From: Desulfatiglans anilini DSM 4660
GTDB lineage: Bacteria > Desulfobacterota > DSM-4660 > Desulfatiglandales > Desulfatiglandaceae
Length of the DNA: 42,513 nucleotides
NCBI RefSeq assembly: GCF_000422285.1
Contig: NZ_AULM01000033.1
Coordinates: 1 to 42,513 of the forward strand
Direction: 5' to 3'
The translations under genes and the position numbers were made by a program. Under the pieces are notes generated by a model that saw nothing but the letters and a program-made list of their open reading frames with translations, was not told the DNA's origin and did no database searches. Of the stretch, positions 16,701 through 24,820 are shown piece after piece; position 1 is the stretch's first letter; the number at the start of each line of letters is the position of its first letter.

Positions 16701-18383
16701 TCACTCCTTGGCAGGTCTCAGCATCAGAAAAGACCAGAGGTTTCCGACACCGCCCGGCTGAGGCACCCATCCCATCAGCCGGTCAATCCTCACTGCATCG
16801 ATCTTCTTCTTCGAATAAAGCGGGATATACGGCAATTCCTGTGCGATCAGCCGCTGCATCCCAACGACGTGTTCTTTCCTATTCAACGGATCGACTTGCC
16901 TCTGCGCCGATTCCGCCAGGCGATCGAATTCGGCGTTCTTGAACCCCGGGTAATTCTTACCCCCCAGCCGGGCCTCGCGGCTGTGGAAGAAGGTATTCAG
17001 ATAAGCCGGCTCGTCGGAGAGATTGGTCCACCCCATCAGGTAGACATCGAATTCACCGGCGGAAAGGGCCTTCAAGAGATCCTGGAGCGCCAGCATCCGG
17101 ATTGTGACCGGAATTCCCAGCCGGGCCAGCCATTTTTTCAGCAGCAGCGCCGCCGCGAACCGGTCGGGGCGGCAGCCTGCCGGAGTCGTCAGCAGCTCCA
17201 TCGGAGGCATCTTGTCTCCCGTCGGCAGCACCAGCGAATTTTTCTCCCAGGTATACCCCGCCTTCCGGAGCGATTCCCTGGCATCATCGAGCCGCGCGTC
17301 ATCATCGGCAAGGCCGTCACCCGGCAGTTGCAGCTGCGCATCGCACCAGAAGGCATTGTGCGGCGGTATGACGCTCCTTGCAGGCGCGACATCCCCCGCG
17401 AACGCCTTGTCGATCATAGCCTCCCGGTCAATCAGCGCAGCCACAGCCTGCCGAAAAGCACGGTCATTGTATGGAGGGCGCCGTAGATTGAAACCCAGAT
17501 AATCATATCCCCTGCGGTCGGTACGGAAGAACTGAAGCCCCGGTTCGTTCTTCAACTCCTTTACAGATTCTTCGCAGACATCCCCGGCATAAAAGTCGAT
17601 TTCACCATTCTTCAAGGCCGCGAGCGCCTCCCCTACGTTCCGGTAAACGTGGAAAACCACCCAATCGACATAGGGGCCGACCTGCATCCCGGCAATACAT
17701 TCCCCTTGTGCAAAGAAGTGTGGATTGCGCTTCATCAACACGAAATCGTGCGAGGGATCGTTCACGATGCTGAAAGGGCCGCTGCTAGGCACCCTGTCCG
17801 GCTTCAAACCGGTCAAACGCCGGACGGCATTCTCCGTTCCTTCCAACGGCTGGATCAGCGGCGCCCACGCCTTCTTCTGAAGGAACGGCGTCAAAAGGGT
17901 CTCGTTGAAAAAGGCGGCGCTGGGCTCCTTGAGGATAAACCGGATCGTACGCGGATCGAGCGCCTCCACGCGCTCCACCATCTGCCAGTGCTCCACGTGA
18001 CCGGGGACATTGAATCGTCGGATCACCTCCCAGGTATAGAGCAGGTCATCGCTCGAGACCGGGGTGCCGTCATCCCAGTGCGCCTCCTTGAGCCTGACCG
18101 TTACGATGGTGCCTTTTGGATCGGATTCCGGCTTCCGTTCCGCAATCCAGGGAAGAACCGACCCGTCGCGGGGGTCTCTGATGTAAAGCGGCATGTGGAT
18201 CAGCCGCAGGACTTTCCTGGACCAGACGTCGGTCGCCCCAAGGAAATTCATGGACCTCGGGCCGCTCAGAACGCCGACGTGCAGGGATTCCCCCTTGGGC
18301 GATTCCCCGGCTTCCGCCGGTTCGAGCAGGCCGGCCCACAACGCGACGACGGCCGCAAGAATCATGCATTTGAGCATTTTCAT
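16701..18383 (-). CDS. ABC transporter solute-binding protein, family 5 (peptide/nickel type)
   Basis: A 560-aa periplasmic protein with a signal peptide ending at EPAEA. It carries the family-5 sequence RLKEAHWDDGTPVSSDDLLYTWE-type block near residue 105, NPHF, and DYLGFNLRRPPYNDRAFRQAVAALIDR in the second lobe. The start follows GGAGG by six bases. The usual permease and ATPase genes are absent, and the neighbours are an octaheme cytochrome (45 nt upstream) and outer-membrane channels. It may therefore deliver a ligand to a periplasmic enzyme, share a distant transporter, or act as a sensor. The ligand cannot be told from sequence. Confidence 0.9.
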   Translation of the reverse strand: MKMLKCMILAAVVALWAGLLEPAEAGESPKGESLHVGVLSGPRSMNFLGATDVWSRKVLRLIHMPLYIRDPRDGSVLPWIAERKPESDPKGTIVTVRLKEAHWDDGTPVSSDDLLYTWEVIRRFNVPGHVEHWQMVERVEALDPRTIRFILKEPSAAFFNETLLTPFLQKKAWAPLIQPLEGTENAVRRLTGLKPDRVPSSGPFSIVNDPSHDFVLMKRNPHFFAQGECIAGMQVGPYVDWVVFHVYRNVGEALAALKNGEIDFYAGDVCEESVKELKNEPGLQFFRTDRRGYDYLGFNLRRPPYNDRAFRQAVAALIDREAMIDKAFAGDVAPARSVIPPHNAFWCDAQLQLPGDGLADDDARLDDARESLRKAGYTWEKNSLVLPTGDKMPPMELLTTPAGCRPDRFAAALLLKKWLARLGIPVTIRMLALQDLLKALSAGEFDVYLMGWTNLSDEPAYLNTFFHSREARLGGKNYPGFKNAEFDRLAESAQRQVDPLNRKEHVVGMQRLIAQELPYIPLYSKKKIDAVRIDRLMGWVPQPGGVGNLWSFLMLRPAKE

Positions 18384-18428
18384 TCCGCTCCTCCCTTCTT
18401 CCGCCGGACGATGGACCCTGTCCGCGGG

Positions 18429-19850
18429 TCATGGACGTTTCCGCTCCTTTGGACCCTCAGGGCCGGAGACCAATCGTCCGCCTGCAACAGCGGGATCCCC
18501 CGGGTATCCAAGAGCCTCGAAGTCCATCAACGCCTTTGCACCGTGGCAGTCCATGCATCCCAATGCCTGCTCCTTGGGGGCCACCCCGTGGTTCAAGCGC
18601 CAATGCATGACGGTCGTCACGAACGTAGACTTCCCGCTGTAAGGCAATTCCGCCTCTTTCATCCCGGACCGGATGGCCCTTTCCCAATCGAAATGCTCCC
18701 AGTATCCGCCCCACAGCTCCGGAACGAGCAGGTACTGGAATGTCGCGTCGGCTGGCTGAACGCCCGTGTGGATCTTGAAAGGGGTGATCTTCGCCTCGGG
18801 ATCCTGGATGCCCCCTGCAGGAGGGTTGAGGTATGTCGTTCCGGTCACATCGACCCGCTCCCCCATGCGGTAGCGCTCGTGTCGGCCGTTGTACCATGCA
18901 TAGGCCGGCGCAACGTTCGCCTTCTTGATGAAGAGGCCCTTTTTGCGGTGCTGGGTGGTGATGCAATAGGGCGAGTTCTCCAGTTCCTTGGTATCCCTTC
19001 CTGCGAGGGCCCAGTTCCAGAAAAGCAGCGTCGGCTTGGCCTTCGCAAACGTCGGGATGTGGCAGGTCTCACAGGCGATGGCATCACAGTGATCGTTCAG
19101 CGTTTTCTGGACTGCGTGCCGGTCGGTGGCATGAGGCCTTTCGTCATGGCAATCCGTGCAGGACACCCGCCCCTCGCTCACACAGGTGGTCATACTGGCT
19201 CCCGCAATACGATGCCCGTTCGTGGTGTGGCAGTCCTGGCAGGCGAAATCCAACCCGCCCATGTGGACATCCAACTCCCGGGGAGGATCGATGAGGGCCT
19301 CGCTCAGATTGCCGTGCTTGATGGCGTCCCCACCGCCGCCGCAAAAATGACAAGACCCGCAGTTGGCCCGTGTCGGACGCCCGACACCACGGGCGATCTT
19401 CACCAGGTCGAGCCCTTTCTTTTCATCCCCGCAGCCCGCCGGTGCCTTTTCGTAAGACCCTGTACGGTCGTGGCACACCAGGCAATCGACCCTCGATGGA
19501 TCCTTGAAATCAAACGTGTTTTCCTTCCAACCGTAACCCGCATGGCAGCTGGTGCAACTGCACCAGTTCGCAATCGGGGAAATTCAGAAGTTGTTGATAA
19601 GATTTGCCTTTCCCAAGGGCTCTTTCGCCTCGCCCTCGAGGTATGGGTTGGGGCCCTTCCATTGCCAGTGGGCTGTCTGCATGACCTCCGACGCAGCCTC
19701 CTCGTGGCAGCCGAGGCACGTCCGGGTCACAGAGGGACCGTCCGGGAACGGACCTTCTATTTCCTGATGCGACGAGGCCTGTGCGCAGACCGCCAAAAGA
19801 ACACCCGCAACGCCTCCAAAAACCGCGGCCTTGAAAGATAAGCTGAACAT
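18429..19850 (-). CDS. Octaheme c-type cytochrome, tetrathionate reductase (OTR) family, putative selenoprotein (Sec89)
   Basis: Read through one UGA, this is a 473-aa exported protein with signal peptide MFSLSF...AQAS and eight CxxCH heme sites: CLGCH, CTSCH, CLVCH, CGSCH, CQDCH, CTDCH, CETCH and CMDCH. Family members reduce tetrathionate, nitrite or hydroxylamine at a Lys-ligated heme. As I recall, the Shewanella enzyme's active site includes Asn61, Cys64, Asp150 and Lys153. With a constant offset of 25 these fall on Asn86, UGA89, Asp175 and Lys178 here, so the UGA stands at the active-site Cys. The frame is open on both sides and a SECIS-like hairpin follows. Without readthrough only a one-heme fragment is made. 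The start is placed by the signal peptide; its ribosome-binding site is poor. The divergent sigma-54 activator is the likely regulator. Confidence 0.88.
19549..19566 (-). promoter_or_regulatory. Candidate bacterial SECIS element
   Basis: A perfect 7-bp stem, CUGGUGC/GCACCAG in the mRNA, closes on the loop AGUU. The loop begins 24 nt after the UGA and has G as its second base, matching the bacterial SECIS rules (loop 16-37 nt away, G in the first two loop positions). The hairpin overlaps codons for Trp96 to Ser101, just before the second heme site. Confidence 0.72.
19584..19586 (-). other. In-frame UGA, predicted selenocysteine codon (Sec89)
   Basis: The codon context is INNF-UGA-IS, where homologues, as I remember them, read INNFC. 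The eight-heme reading frame continues on both sides without a shift. Confidence 0.78.
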
Positions 19851-20656
19851 ACCGATTTTCCGATCCTTTCTGCATAACCCACCATCGGCGGGCCGTTTTG
19901 CAACCCAGCCACAACCCATGATGGACAGCCAAACGGAGCCGCCGGCCTGCGGCCCCTTTATCCTGTCATAGATCCCTGGGGGTTTCAGGCCGTGGGCATC
20001 GAACATCGCCAACGCGATCCTGCCGCATCATCCTGCCTGGCAGACGCCTGAGATTCAATGGTCTCTGTGGCAAAATCAATGCCAACCCCCTGCCCGCCAC
20101 GCTCCCGCCTCATCCCCGAAGGATTCCGAAGGCCAGCGGGCAGCCTGGCAAAAAAGCCCGGATCCCTTTGGTAAGACGTACAAAATCGATTGCTTGCAAA
20201 CTGATCTGCACCTTTATTCATCAAACGCGAATGCGCGCTCAGGCCTTGACAGACCGGGAATAATACCTTGGGAGGGCAGTGAAGGTTCAACCGGAATGGA
20301 CAGGCCGATTTTAAATGTCTTTCCATGGCAACGCCTGGGTCTTTTAGCCTAAAACGTATCCAAAGCAAACAGTTTCGGTTGCAGAAAGCGACTTGAAGGA
20401 GTAAACTTTTCAAGTTAACAGTTGTTCATTTTTAAACACTCATTACACCATTGGTTGCATCCGGCGCACAAGCCACCGCACCCTTCAGGCGGGTTGGACC
20501 GGTTTTCCGAAATGAACCCCTCCACCCCTTGGCGCGGGGACCCTTGACCTTTGCCGCTCACCCGAGTTTGCCGACCCCGGCAAAGCCGACCCCCGTGGAC
20601 GCTTTATCTTTCATGACCGGCGGAAAACGCCGCCAACTGACAGCGGAAAGGACTCC
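19851..20656. other. Divergent regulatory region between cytochrome and sigma-54 activator
   Basis: An 806-nt region without a convincing gene; a 142-codon minus-strand frame at 19985-20413 has no ribosome-binding site or recognisable domain. It contains a candidate -24/-12 site (20068-20083) and an AT-rich stretch at 20403-20450. Activator binding sites for the sigma-54 regulator are expected here, but I could not define a repeated motif. Confidence 0.5.
20068..20083 (+). promoter_or_regulatory. Possible sigma-54 (-24/-12) promoter
   Basis: TGGCAAAATCAATGCC keeps the essential GG and GC with exactly 10 bases between, plus TGGCA at -24. The -12 part (ATGCC) is imperfect. It points toward the activator gene, 574 nt away, so its role is uncertain. 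Confidence 0.25.
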
Positions 20657-22042
20657 ATGAACGGGTTGGATCTGAACAGCCATTGGAAAACAGTCGTCAG
20701 CACCATCCAGGACGGCCTGATGATCGTCGACCAGACAGGAACCATCCGGTTCGTCAACCCTGCCCTGGCCAAGATGACAGACTATGCACCGGACGAACTG
20801 ACCGGCATGCCCTGCTCCTCGCTGAATTGCGATGTCTGCGAGATTGCGCGGGCCCCGGGGCGCGGTTCCTGGTGCGTCCTGTTCCAGGAGGGTGCGATCC
20901 CGCCCCACCGCTGCACCCTGCGGCGAAAAGACGGAACGATGGTGCCGGTCCTGAAAAATGCAGCGCTTCTAAGGGATGCAGAAGGGACCGTCATCGGGGC
21001 GGTCGAGACGCTCACGGACCTGACCGAGCTCAATCGGCGCGATCTGCAGATTCAGTCCTTCACGCGGGAATTGGCGGATCAGAAAGGTTTTCAGGGGATC
21101 CTGGGGGTCTCGGTGCGAATGCAGAAGGTCTTCGATCTCCTGGCAAACGCCGCGAGCTCCGATGCGCCGGTCCTGATCCTCGGTGAAAGCGGCACGGGGA
21201 AGGAACTCGCAGCGAGGGCCATCCACCGCCTGGGGCCCCGACGTGACAAACCATTCATCAAGGTCAATTGCGCCGCGCTGAACGAGGCCCTTCTCGAAAG
21301 CGAGCTGTTCGGGCACGTACGAGGCGCCTTCACGGGGGCCTACCGCGACCGGGAAGGCCGCTTCGAAGCCGCCCACGGAGGCGACATCTTCCTGGACGAG
21401 GTCGGCGATCTGCCTTTTTCGACCCAGGTTAAACTCCTGCGTGTCCTCGAGGAGAAAACCATCGAAAAGGTGGGGGATCAACGCCTGATCCGAGTCGATG
21501 TCCGGATCGTTTCGGCCACGAACCGTGAGGTCGCGCAATTGGCTGCGGAAGGCAAAATCCGCCAGGATTTTTTCTACCGGATCAACGTGATCCCGATCCG
21601 CCTGCCTCCCCTTCGCAAACGCATCGAAGACATCCCGATCCTTGCGGAACATTTCCTCGAAAGGCTGCGGAAAAAAAGCCGAAAACCGGTTCAGGGGATC
21701 AGCAGCGCCGCCCTGGGATGCCTGATGGACTATTCCTGGCCCGGCAACGTGCGCGAGTTGAAAAGCGCCTTCGAGTACGCCTTCATTTCCTGCCACCAAA
21801 CGCTCATACAGCCCGAACATCTTCCATCGGAAATCTCCGGCGGGAAAAGGAAGGCCTCTCCATCCACCACTCCGAAGGGAAGCACACTGAACGATCAGAA
21901 ACGGCAACGGCTTCTTGAAGCCCTTCAAACCGCAGGCGGGAACCAGTCCGAGGCCGCGCGCATCCTGGGCATTTCTCGTGTGACGGTCTGGAACCGGATC
22001 AAGAAATATGGGATCGATCTCGAGAAGAAGGTCTCCGGTTAG
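20657..22042 (+). CDS. PAS-domain sigma-54-dependent transcriptional activator
   Basis: A 461-aa enhancer-binding protein in three parts. The N-terminal PAS domain (about 10-125) contains a Cys cluster (Cys53, 58, 61, 73, 86). The AAA+ domain has Walker A GESGTGKE at 176-183 and the sigma-54-contacting GAFTGA at 223-228. A Fis-type helix-turn-helix occupies about 430-455 ([21 protein letters not shown]). The start follows AAGGA by about 5 nt. The Cys cluster in the PAS domain suggests a metal, heme or redox signal, but the ligand is not known. It is divergent from the octaheme cytochrome gene and is the obvious candidate to switch on the cytochrome-transport module. Confidence 0.95.
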   Translation: MNGLDLNSHWKTVVSTIQDGLMIVDQTGTIRFVNPALAKMTDYAPDELTGMPCSSLNCDVCEIARAPGRGSWCVLFQEGAIPPHRCTLRRKDGTMVPVLKNAALLRDAEGTVIGAVETLTDLTELNRRDLQIQSFTRELADQKGFQGILGVSVRMQKVFDLLANAASSDAPVLILGESGTGKELAARAIHRLGPRRDKPFIKVNCAALNEALLESELFGHVRGAFTGAYRDREGRFEAAHGGDIFLDEVGDLPFSTQVKLLRVLEEKTIEKVGDQRLIRVDVRIVSATNREVAQLAAEGKIRQDFFYRINVIPIRLPPLRKRIEDIPILAEHFLERLRKKSRKPVQGISSAALGCLMDYSWPGNVRELKSAFEYAFISCHQTLIQPEHLPSEISGGKRKASPSTTPKGSTLNDQKRQRLLEALQTAGGNQSEAARILGISRVTVWNRIKKYGIDLEKKVSG

Positions 22043-22083
22043 ACGATGCAATGAAAAGGCGCCTGCATGGAACCAGCCCGCCT

Positions 22084-22509
22084 CTAGCCTTCCTGATCGG
22101 CGACGCGGGTGCGCATCCGCTTCTTGACGGCGCGGTGGCGTTTGTCCTCCAGTCTGCGGCGGCGAGCGGCCGCCGAGGGTTTTGTCTTCAGACGATTCTT
22201 CGGGCGCCTCGCCGCCTCGCGCACCAGGGCCTTGAGGCGGTCCAAAGCATCCTGGCGGTTCATCTCCTGACTGCGGAAGCGGCGGGCATCGATGAGGATG
22301 ACGTCCTCGCTGGACAATCGTTGCCCGGCCAGCCGCCTGAGGCGCTCCCGCAGATCCGCCGGGAGGTAATCGGCCGCCCCGAGATCGAAGCGGAGCTGAA
22401 CCGCCGTCGCGACCTTATTGACGTTCTGCCCGCCCGGGCCCGAAGACCGGACAAACTCCAGCCGGATGTCCTTTTCATCCAGCGCGATATCGGCGGCAAC
22501 AGAGATCAT
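22084..22509 (-). CDS. arfB: Alternative ribosome-rescue factor, peptidyl-tRNA hydrolase
   Basis: This 141-aa protein (E. coli ArfB/YaeJ is 140) frees ribosomes stalled on mRNAs without a stop codon. The catalytic SSGPGGQNVNK is at about residues 22-32. The basic C-terminal tail, which enters the empty mRNA channel, is present (KNRLKTKPS then Arg-rich). The start is the ATG at 22509; the 39 codons further upstream in frame run into repeat copy C and are not part of the family. It ends 41 nt from the convergent activator gene. Confidence 0.93.
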   Translation of the reverse strand: MISVAADIALDEKDIRLEFVRSSGPGGQNVNKVATAVQLRFDLGAADYLPADLRERLRRLAGQRLSSEDVILIDARRFRSQEMNRQDALDRLKALVREAARRPKNRLKTKPSAAARRRRLEDKRHRAVKKRMRTRVADQEG

Positions 22510-22543
22510 GCCCACCTGCGTGCCCCCCTTTTCATCTTTTTTC

Positions 22544-22760
22544 CATCCGGAAATGGTCTTTTTGCCAATCTCGGCGTCAATCGGCACCTTTGCTTGTGCG
22601 GCGTCCTGAAGGTCGCATCCGCACAAACGCCTGCTTTTCTTCCTATTGGCCAGACCGGAACCCGCCCCGCAGGGGTGGGACTGAGCACGCGCAGCGTGTG
22701 GGGAAAAGTCCTCCTTTCCGGATTGGAAGCTGGGTTCTGCAGAAAAATCATTTCCGGATG
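22544..22760 (+). mobile_element. Complete MITE-like repeat, copy C (217 bp)
   Basis: The element is bounded by perfect 12-bp inverted repeats, CATCCGGAAATG at 22544-22555 and CATTTCCGGATG at 22749-22760. The similarity extends imperfectly inward to about 19 bp. Inside are a hairpin 22661-22668/22672-22679 (loop GCA) and a hairpin 22686-22690/22694-22698 (loop GCA), shared with copies A and B. The left 36 bp match copy D at the window end almost perfectly. No transposase and no clear target-site duplication are seen, so it would be a non-autonomous element. It sits between arfB and rpsT. Confidence 0.75.
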
Positions 22761-22870
22761 AGGCCTATTTTGCATCGCGGATCCGGTCCCATTTGTCCCG
22801 CAACGCCATCCGACATCGAAGAGGCGCATCCGCGGCATTCCTGGAAAGGCGCTGTTCTCTCACAAATGAG

Positions 22871-22900
22871 TTGACATTTTGTGAAGGATGAACGTATATG
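22871..22900 (+). promoter_or_regulatory. Sigma-70-type promoter of rpsT
   Basis: TTGACA at 22871-22876, then an 18-nt spacer and TATATG at 22895-22900 (or GTATAT with a 17-nt spacer). It lies about 37 nt before the rpsT start codon and 110 nt beyond the end of repeat copy C. Confidence 0.7.
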
Positions 22901-22936
22901 TACGGTTTAAAACTCAAACGAACGGAGGTTCCGGTA

Positions 22937-23224
22937 TTGGCCAACCATGCATCAGCCCTCAAAAGGGCCAGGCAGAGCGAAGTCCGCAGAATTCGCAACA
23001 AAACCTATAAAACAAGGGTCAAAGGCGCTGTCAAAGATGTCCGCGGCGCTTTGGACAGTGGAGCGACATCGAACCTGGAGGAAACCTTCCGCAGCGCCGT
23101 CTCCATCATCCAGAAAACGGCCGGCAAGGGGATCATCCACCGGAAAAAAGCCGCACGGAAGGTCTCCCGCCTCGCACGGCGCATCCACAAGGCAACCGTT
23201 GGGCAGGATGCCTCAGCCGCATAG
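22937..23224 (+). CDS. rpsT: Small ribosomal subunit protein bS20
   Basis: A 95-aa, very basic protein that binds 16S rRNA early in 30S assembly. The sequence ANHASALKRARQSEVRRIRNK is the family N-terminus. It begins right after a TTG at 22937, which lies eight bases from GGAGG; an ATG 13 codons upstream has no such site. E. coli rpsT also starts with UUG, and its autoregulation depends on that weak start, so the same control is plausible here. The 3' end overlaps the convergent holA by 12 nt. Confidence 0.97.
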   Translation: MANHASALKRARQSEVRRIRNKTYKTRVKGAVKDVRGALDSGATSNLEETFRSAVSIIQKTAGKGIIHRKKAARKVSRLARRIHKATVGQDASAA

Positions 23225-24226
23225 ATTGATCAACAGGTTTTCGAACACTCTGCGTACGTCCGAGGACCCCGTCTTGGTCAAACCGTCGGTTTGATAGAGG
23301 AGTTCCAGCCCCTGCTCGAGGCTCTCCGGGGTCCACAGCCGTGATTGATCGAGCAGCTTTTTGGCCAGAAAGGGAGGGAGGTGAAGAGCGCTTGCCGCTT
23401 GACCGGTGGTGCCTCCTTCCCTGGCGATCGCGCTGGCCTGCCAAAGCAGGCGCAGCTGCCTGTGAAGCATCCCCGTTATCCGCAGCCCCGCCTCGCGGTC
23501 CTCATCGAAAAACCGGTCCAGAATGACGAGCGCCTCGCTGCATCGGCGCGAGGAAACGCTGTCCATCAACTCGAAGATGGTGTGCGCCCGGCTGTGAACG
23601 ACCAGGCGTTTTACCTCCTCCACACCGATGGGCTGTTGTTTGCTATGCGAAACGGACAGCTTTTCGAGTTCATTATGCAGTTCCCGCAATCCATTCCCGA
23701 CAACCTGTTGCAGATAAGCGCAGGCCTCGCCGCTCAGCCTCAACCCGAGATCCCTTGCAAGCGAGCGCATCCAGGGAATCACCTCCCTGTCCTGGAGATT
23801 TTTGAACTCGACCGCACAGCCCATGCTGCGAAGCGATTTGTAGAAGACCATGTTGAAGTTGGTCTTGCCGGATACAAACACAAGACAGGTGGATGGGAGT
23901 GGCTTTTCGAGGTAGGGCAGGAACCCCTCCAGCTCTTTCACCGACAGGGACTCCGTACGCTTGACGATCACCAGCCGTCTGTCAGCCATGAAGGGATAGG
24001 ATCGGGCGGTGTCCAGGATCCGTCCGACCGTTTCCTGATCGTCGTCATCCCCGTAAAAGGTATGCAGGTTGAAATCGGCGGTCCCCTCCGCCACCGCCTT
24101 TTCCTGAAGCCGCCGAACGGCGTGCTCGATCCTGAAATCATCCTGTCCATAGAAGAGATAGACGGGGCGTACATGCCCCTTTTCCAACTCGCCCAGGACC
24201 GTTTCGGGTTTGAGCGCCTCCGCCAT
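23213..24226 (-). CDS. holA: DNA polymerase III, delta subunit
   Basis: A 337-aa clamp-loader subunit that opens the beta clamp. The N-terminal GHVRPVYLFYGQDDFRIE with following RLVIVKRTE is typical of HolA, as is the C-terminal helical domain ending LEQGLELLYQTD. The P-loop is absent, as normal for delta. Its ATG overlaps the lptE stop by one base (TGATG), indicating translational coupling. It is the last gene of the long minus-strand cluster and ends tail-to-tail with rpsT. Confidence 0.95.
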   Translation of the reverse strand: MAEALKPETVLGELEKGHVRPVYLFYGQDDFRIEHAVRRLQEKAVAEGTADFNLHTFYGDDDDQETVGRILDTARSYPFMADRRLVIVKRTESLSVKELEGFLPYLEKPLPSTCLVFVSGKTNFNMVFYKSLRSMGCAVEFKNLQDREVIPWMRSLARDLGLRLSGEACAYLQQVVGNGLRELHNELEKLSVSHSKQQPIGVEEVKRLVVHSRAHTIFELMDSVSSRRCSEALVILDRFFDEDREAGLRITGMLHRQLRLLWQASAIAREGGTTGQAASALHLPPFLAKKLLDQSRLWTPESLEQGLELLYQTDGLTKTGSSDVRRVFENLLINLCG

Positions 24227-24798
24227 CAGAACCTTTCCATGGTTGCCTGAAACATCCGCTCCGCGAGTCTGCGGGCGATCTCCTCGATCGCGGAACGCTC
24301 GTAGGCGCGGTTGGCCAGCGGATCCGTGCCGACCGGGTAGGTCGCCTTGTCCTCCATGCCATTCACCTCCCAGAGTGTTTTTCCCGTCGCGGACTCGACG
24401 AGCTTCGCATCCATCGTGACGTAGAGCCAGCGGCTTCGCGTGACCGGGTAGTTGCGCGAAGCCCCCTGCACCTCCGTTTTGTTCAAGGCATAGCTGTAAG
24501 GCTCGGTTCTGATCTCATGAATCCGGCCGATCAGCACGGCCGCCGCGCGCTCGCGCGGCACCAGCGGCACCTGCGAATACCGGATGAACTCATCCCGGAC
24601 GATCGTGGTAAACTCCGCTTCGAAACCGATGGTGGACGAACTGCTTTCCATGAGCGGTATCGCCAGACTCGTCAACTCGGCCCCAATCGGCTGACTGCTC
24701 TCCCGCAGATGATAACCGCAAGCTGCAAGCGAAAGGCACACGGCCGCGGCAGCCGCCAGCGCCGCGATGCCCCTCGCCACCGTTCGGTTCGAAGGCAT
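24226..24798 (-). CDS. lptE: LPS-assembly lipoprotein LptE
   Basis: A 190-aa outer-membrane lipoprotein that plugs the LptD barrel for lipopolysaccharide insertion. The signal peptide ends in LSLAACGYHLR with Cys27 in the lipobox. The LptE pattern of an early GYHLR then I-PL-x-S and FRD/VRDEF-like strands follows. I start at the ATG at 24798; 38 further upstream codons overlap leuS and would spoil the signal. The leuS-lptE-holA order is common in Desulfobacterota and supports the call, since LptE sequences are weakly conserved. Confidence 0.9.
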   Translation of the reverse strand: MPSNRTVARGIAALAAAAAVCLSLAACGYHLRESSQPIGAELTSLAIPLMESSSSTIGFEAEFTTIVRDEFIRYSQVPLVPRERAAAVLIGRIHEIRTEPYSYALNKTEVQGASRNYPVTRSRWLYVTMDAKLVESATGKTLWEVNGMEDKATYPVGTDPLANRAYERSAIEEIARRLAERMFQATMERF

Positions 24799-24820
24799 AT
24801 CAAAGCCCTTTCCCTGGGAA

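Noticed and set aside
18429-19478. Seven-heme cytochrome as a separate gene starting at the Met in the third heme region
   Set aside because: This start would lie inside the CLVCH region, lose the signal peptide needed for heme attachment and break the family alignment.
19985-20413. 142-codon minus-strand frame between cytochrome and activator
   Set aside because: No ribosome-binding site or domain; the region is better explained as regulatory DNA.
19870-20500. Further sigma-54 sites on the minus strand for the cytochrome gene
   Set aside because: Several GC-N10-CC or TTTGCA matches exist, but each lacks either the -24 TGGC or the exact spacing.
22590-22874. Reading frames across repeat copy C (and similar ones in copy B)
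   Set aside because: They exist because the repeat lacks stops in some frames; the same peptide pattern recurs in each copy and follows DNA-level, not codon-level, conservation.
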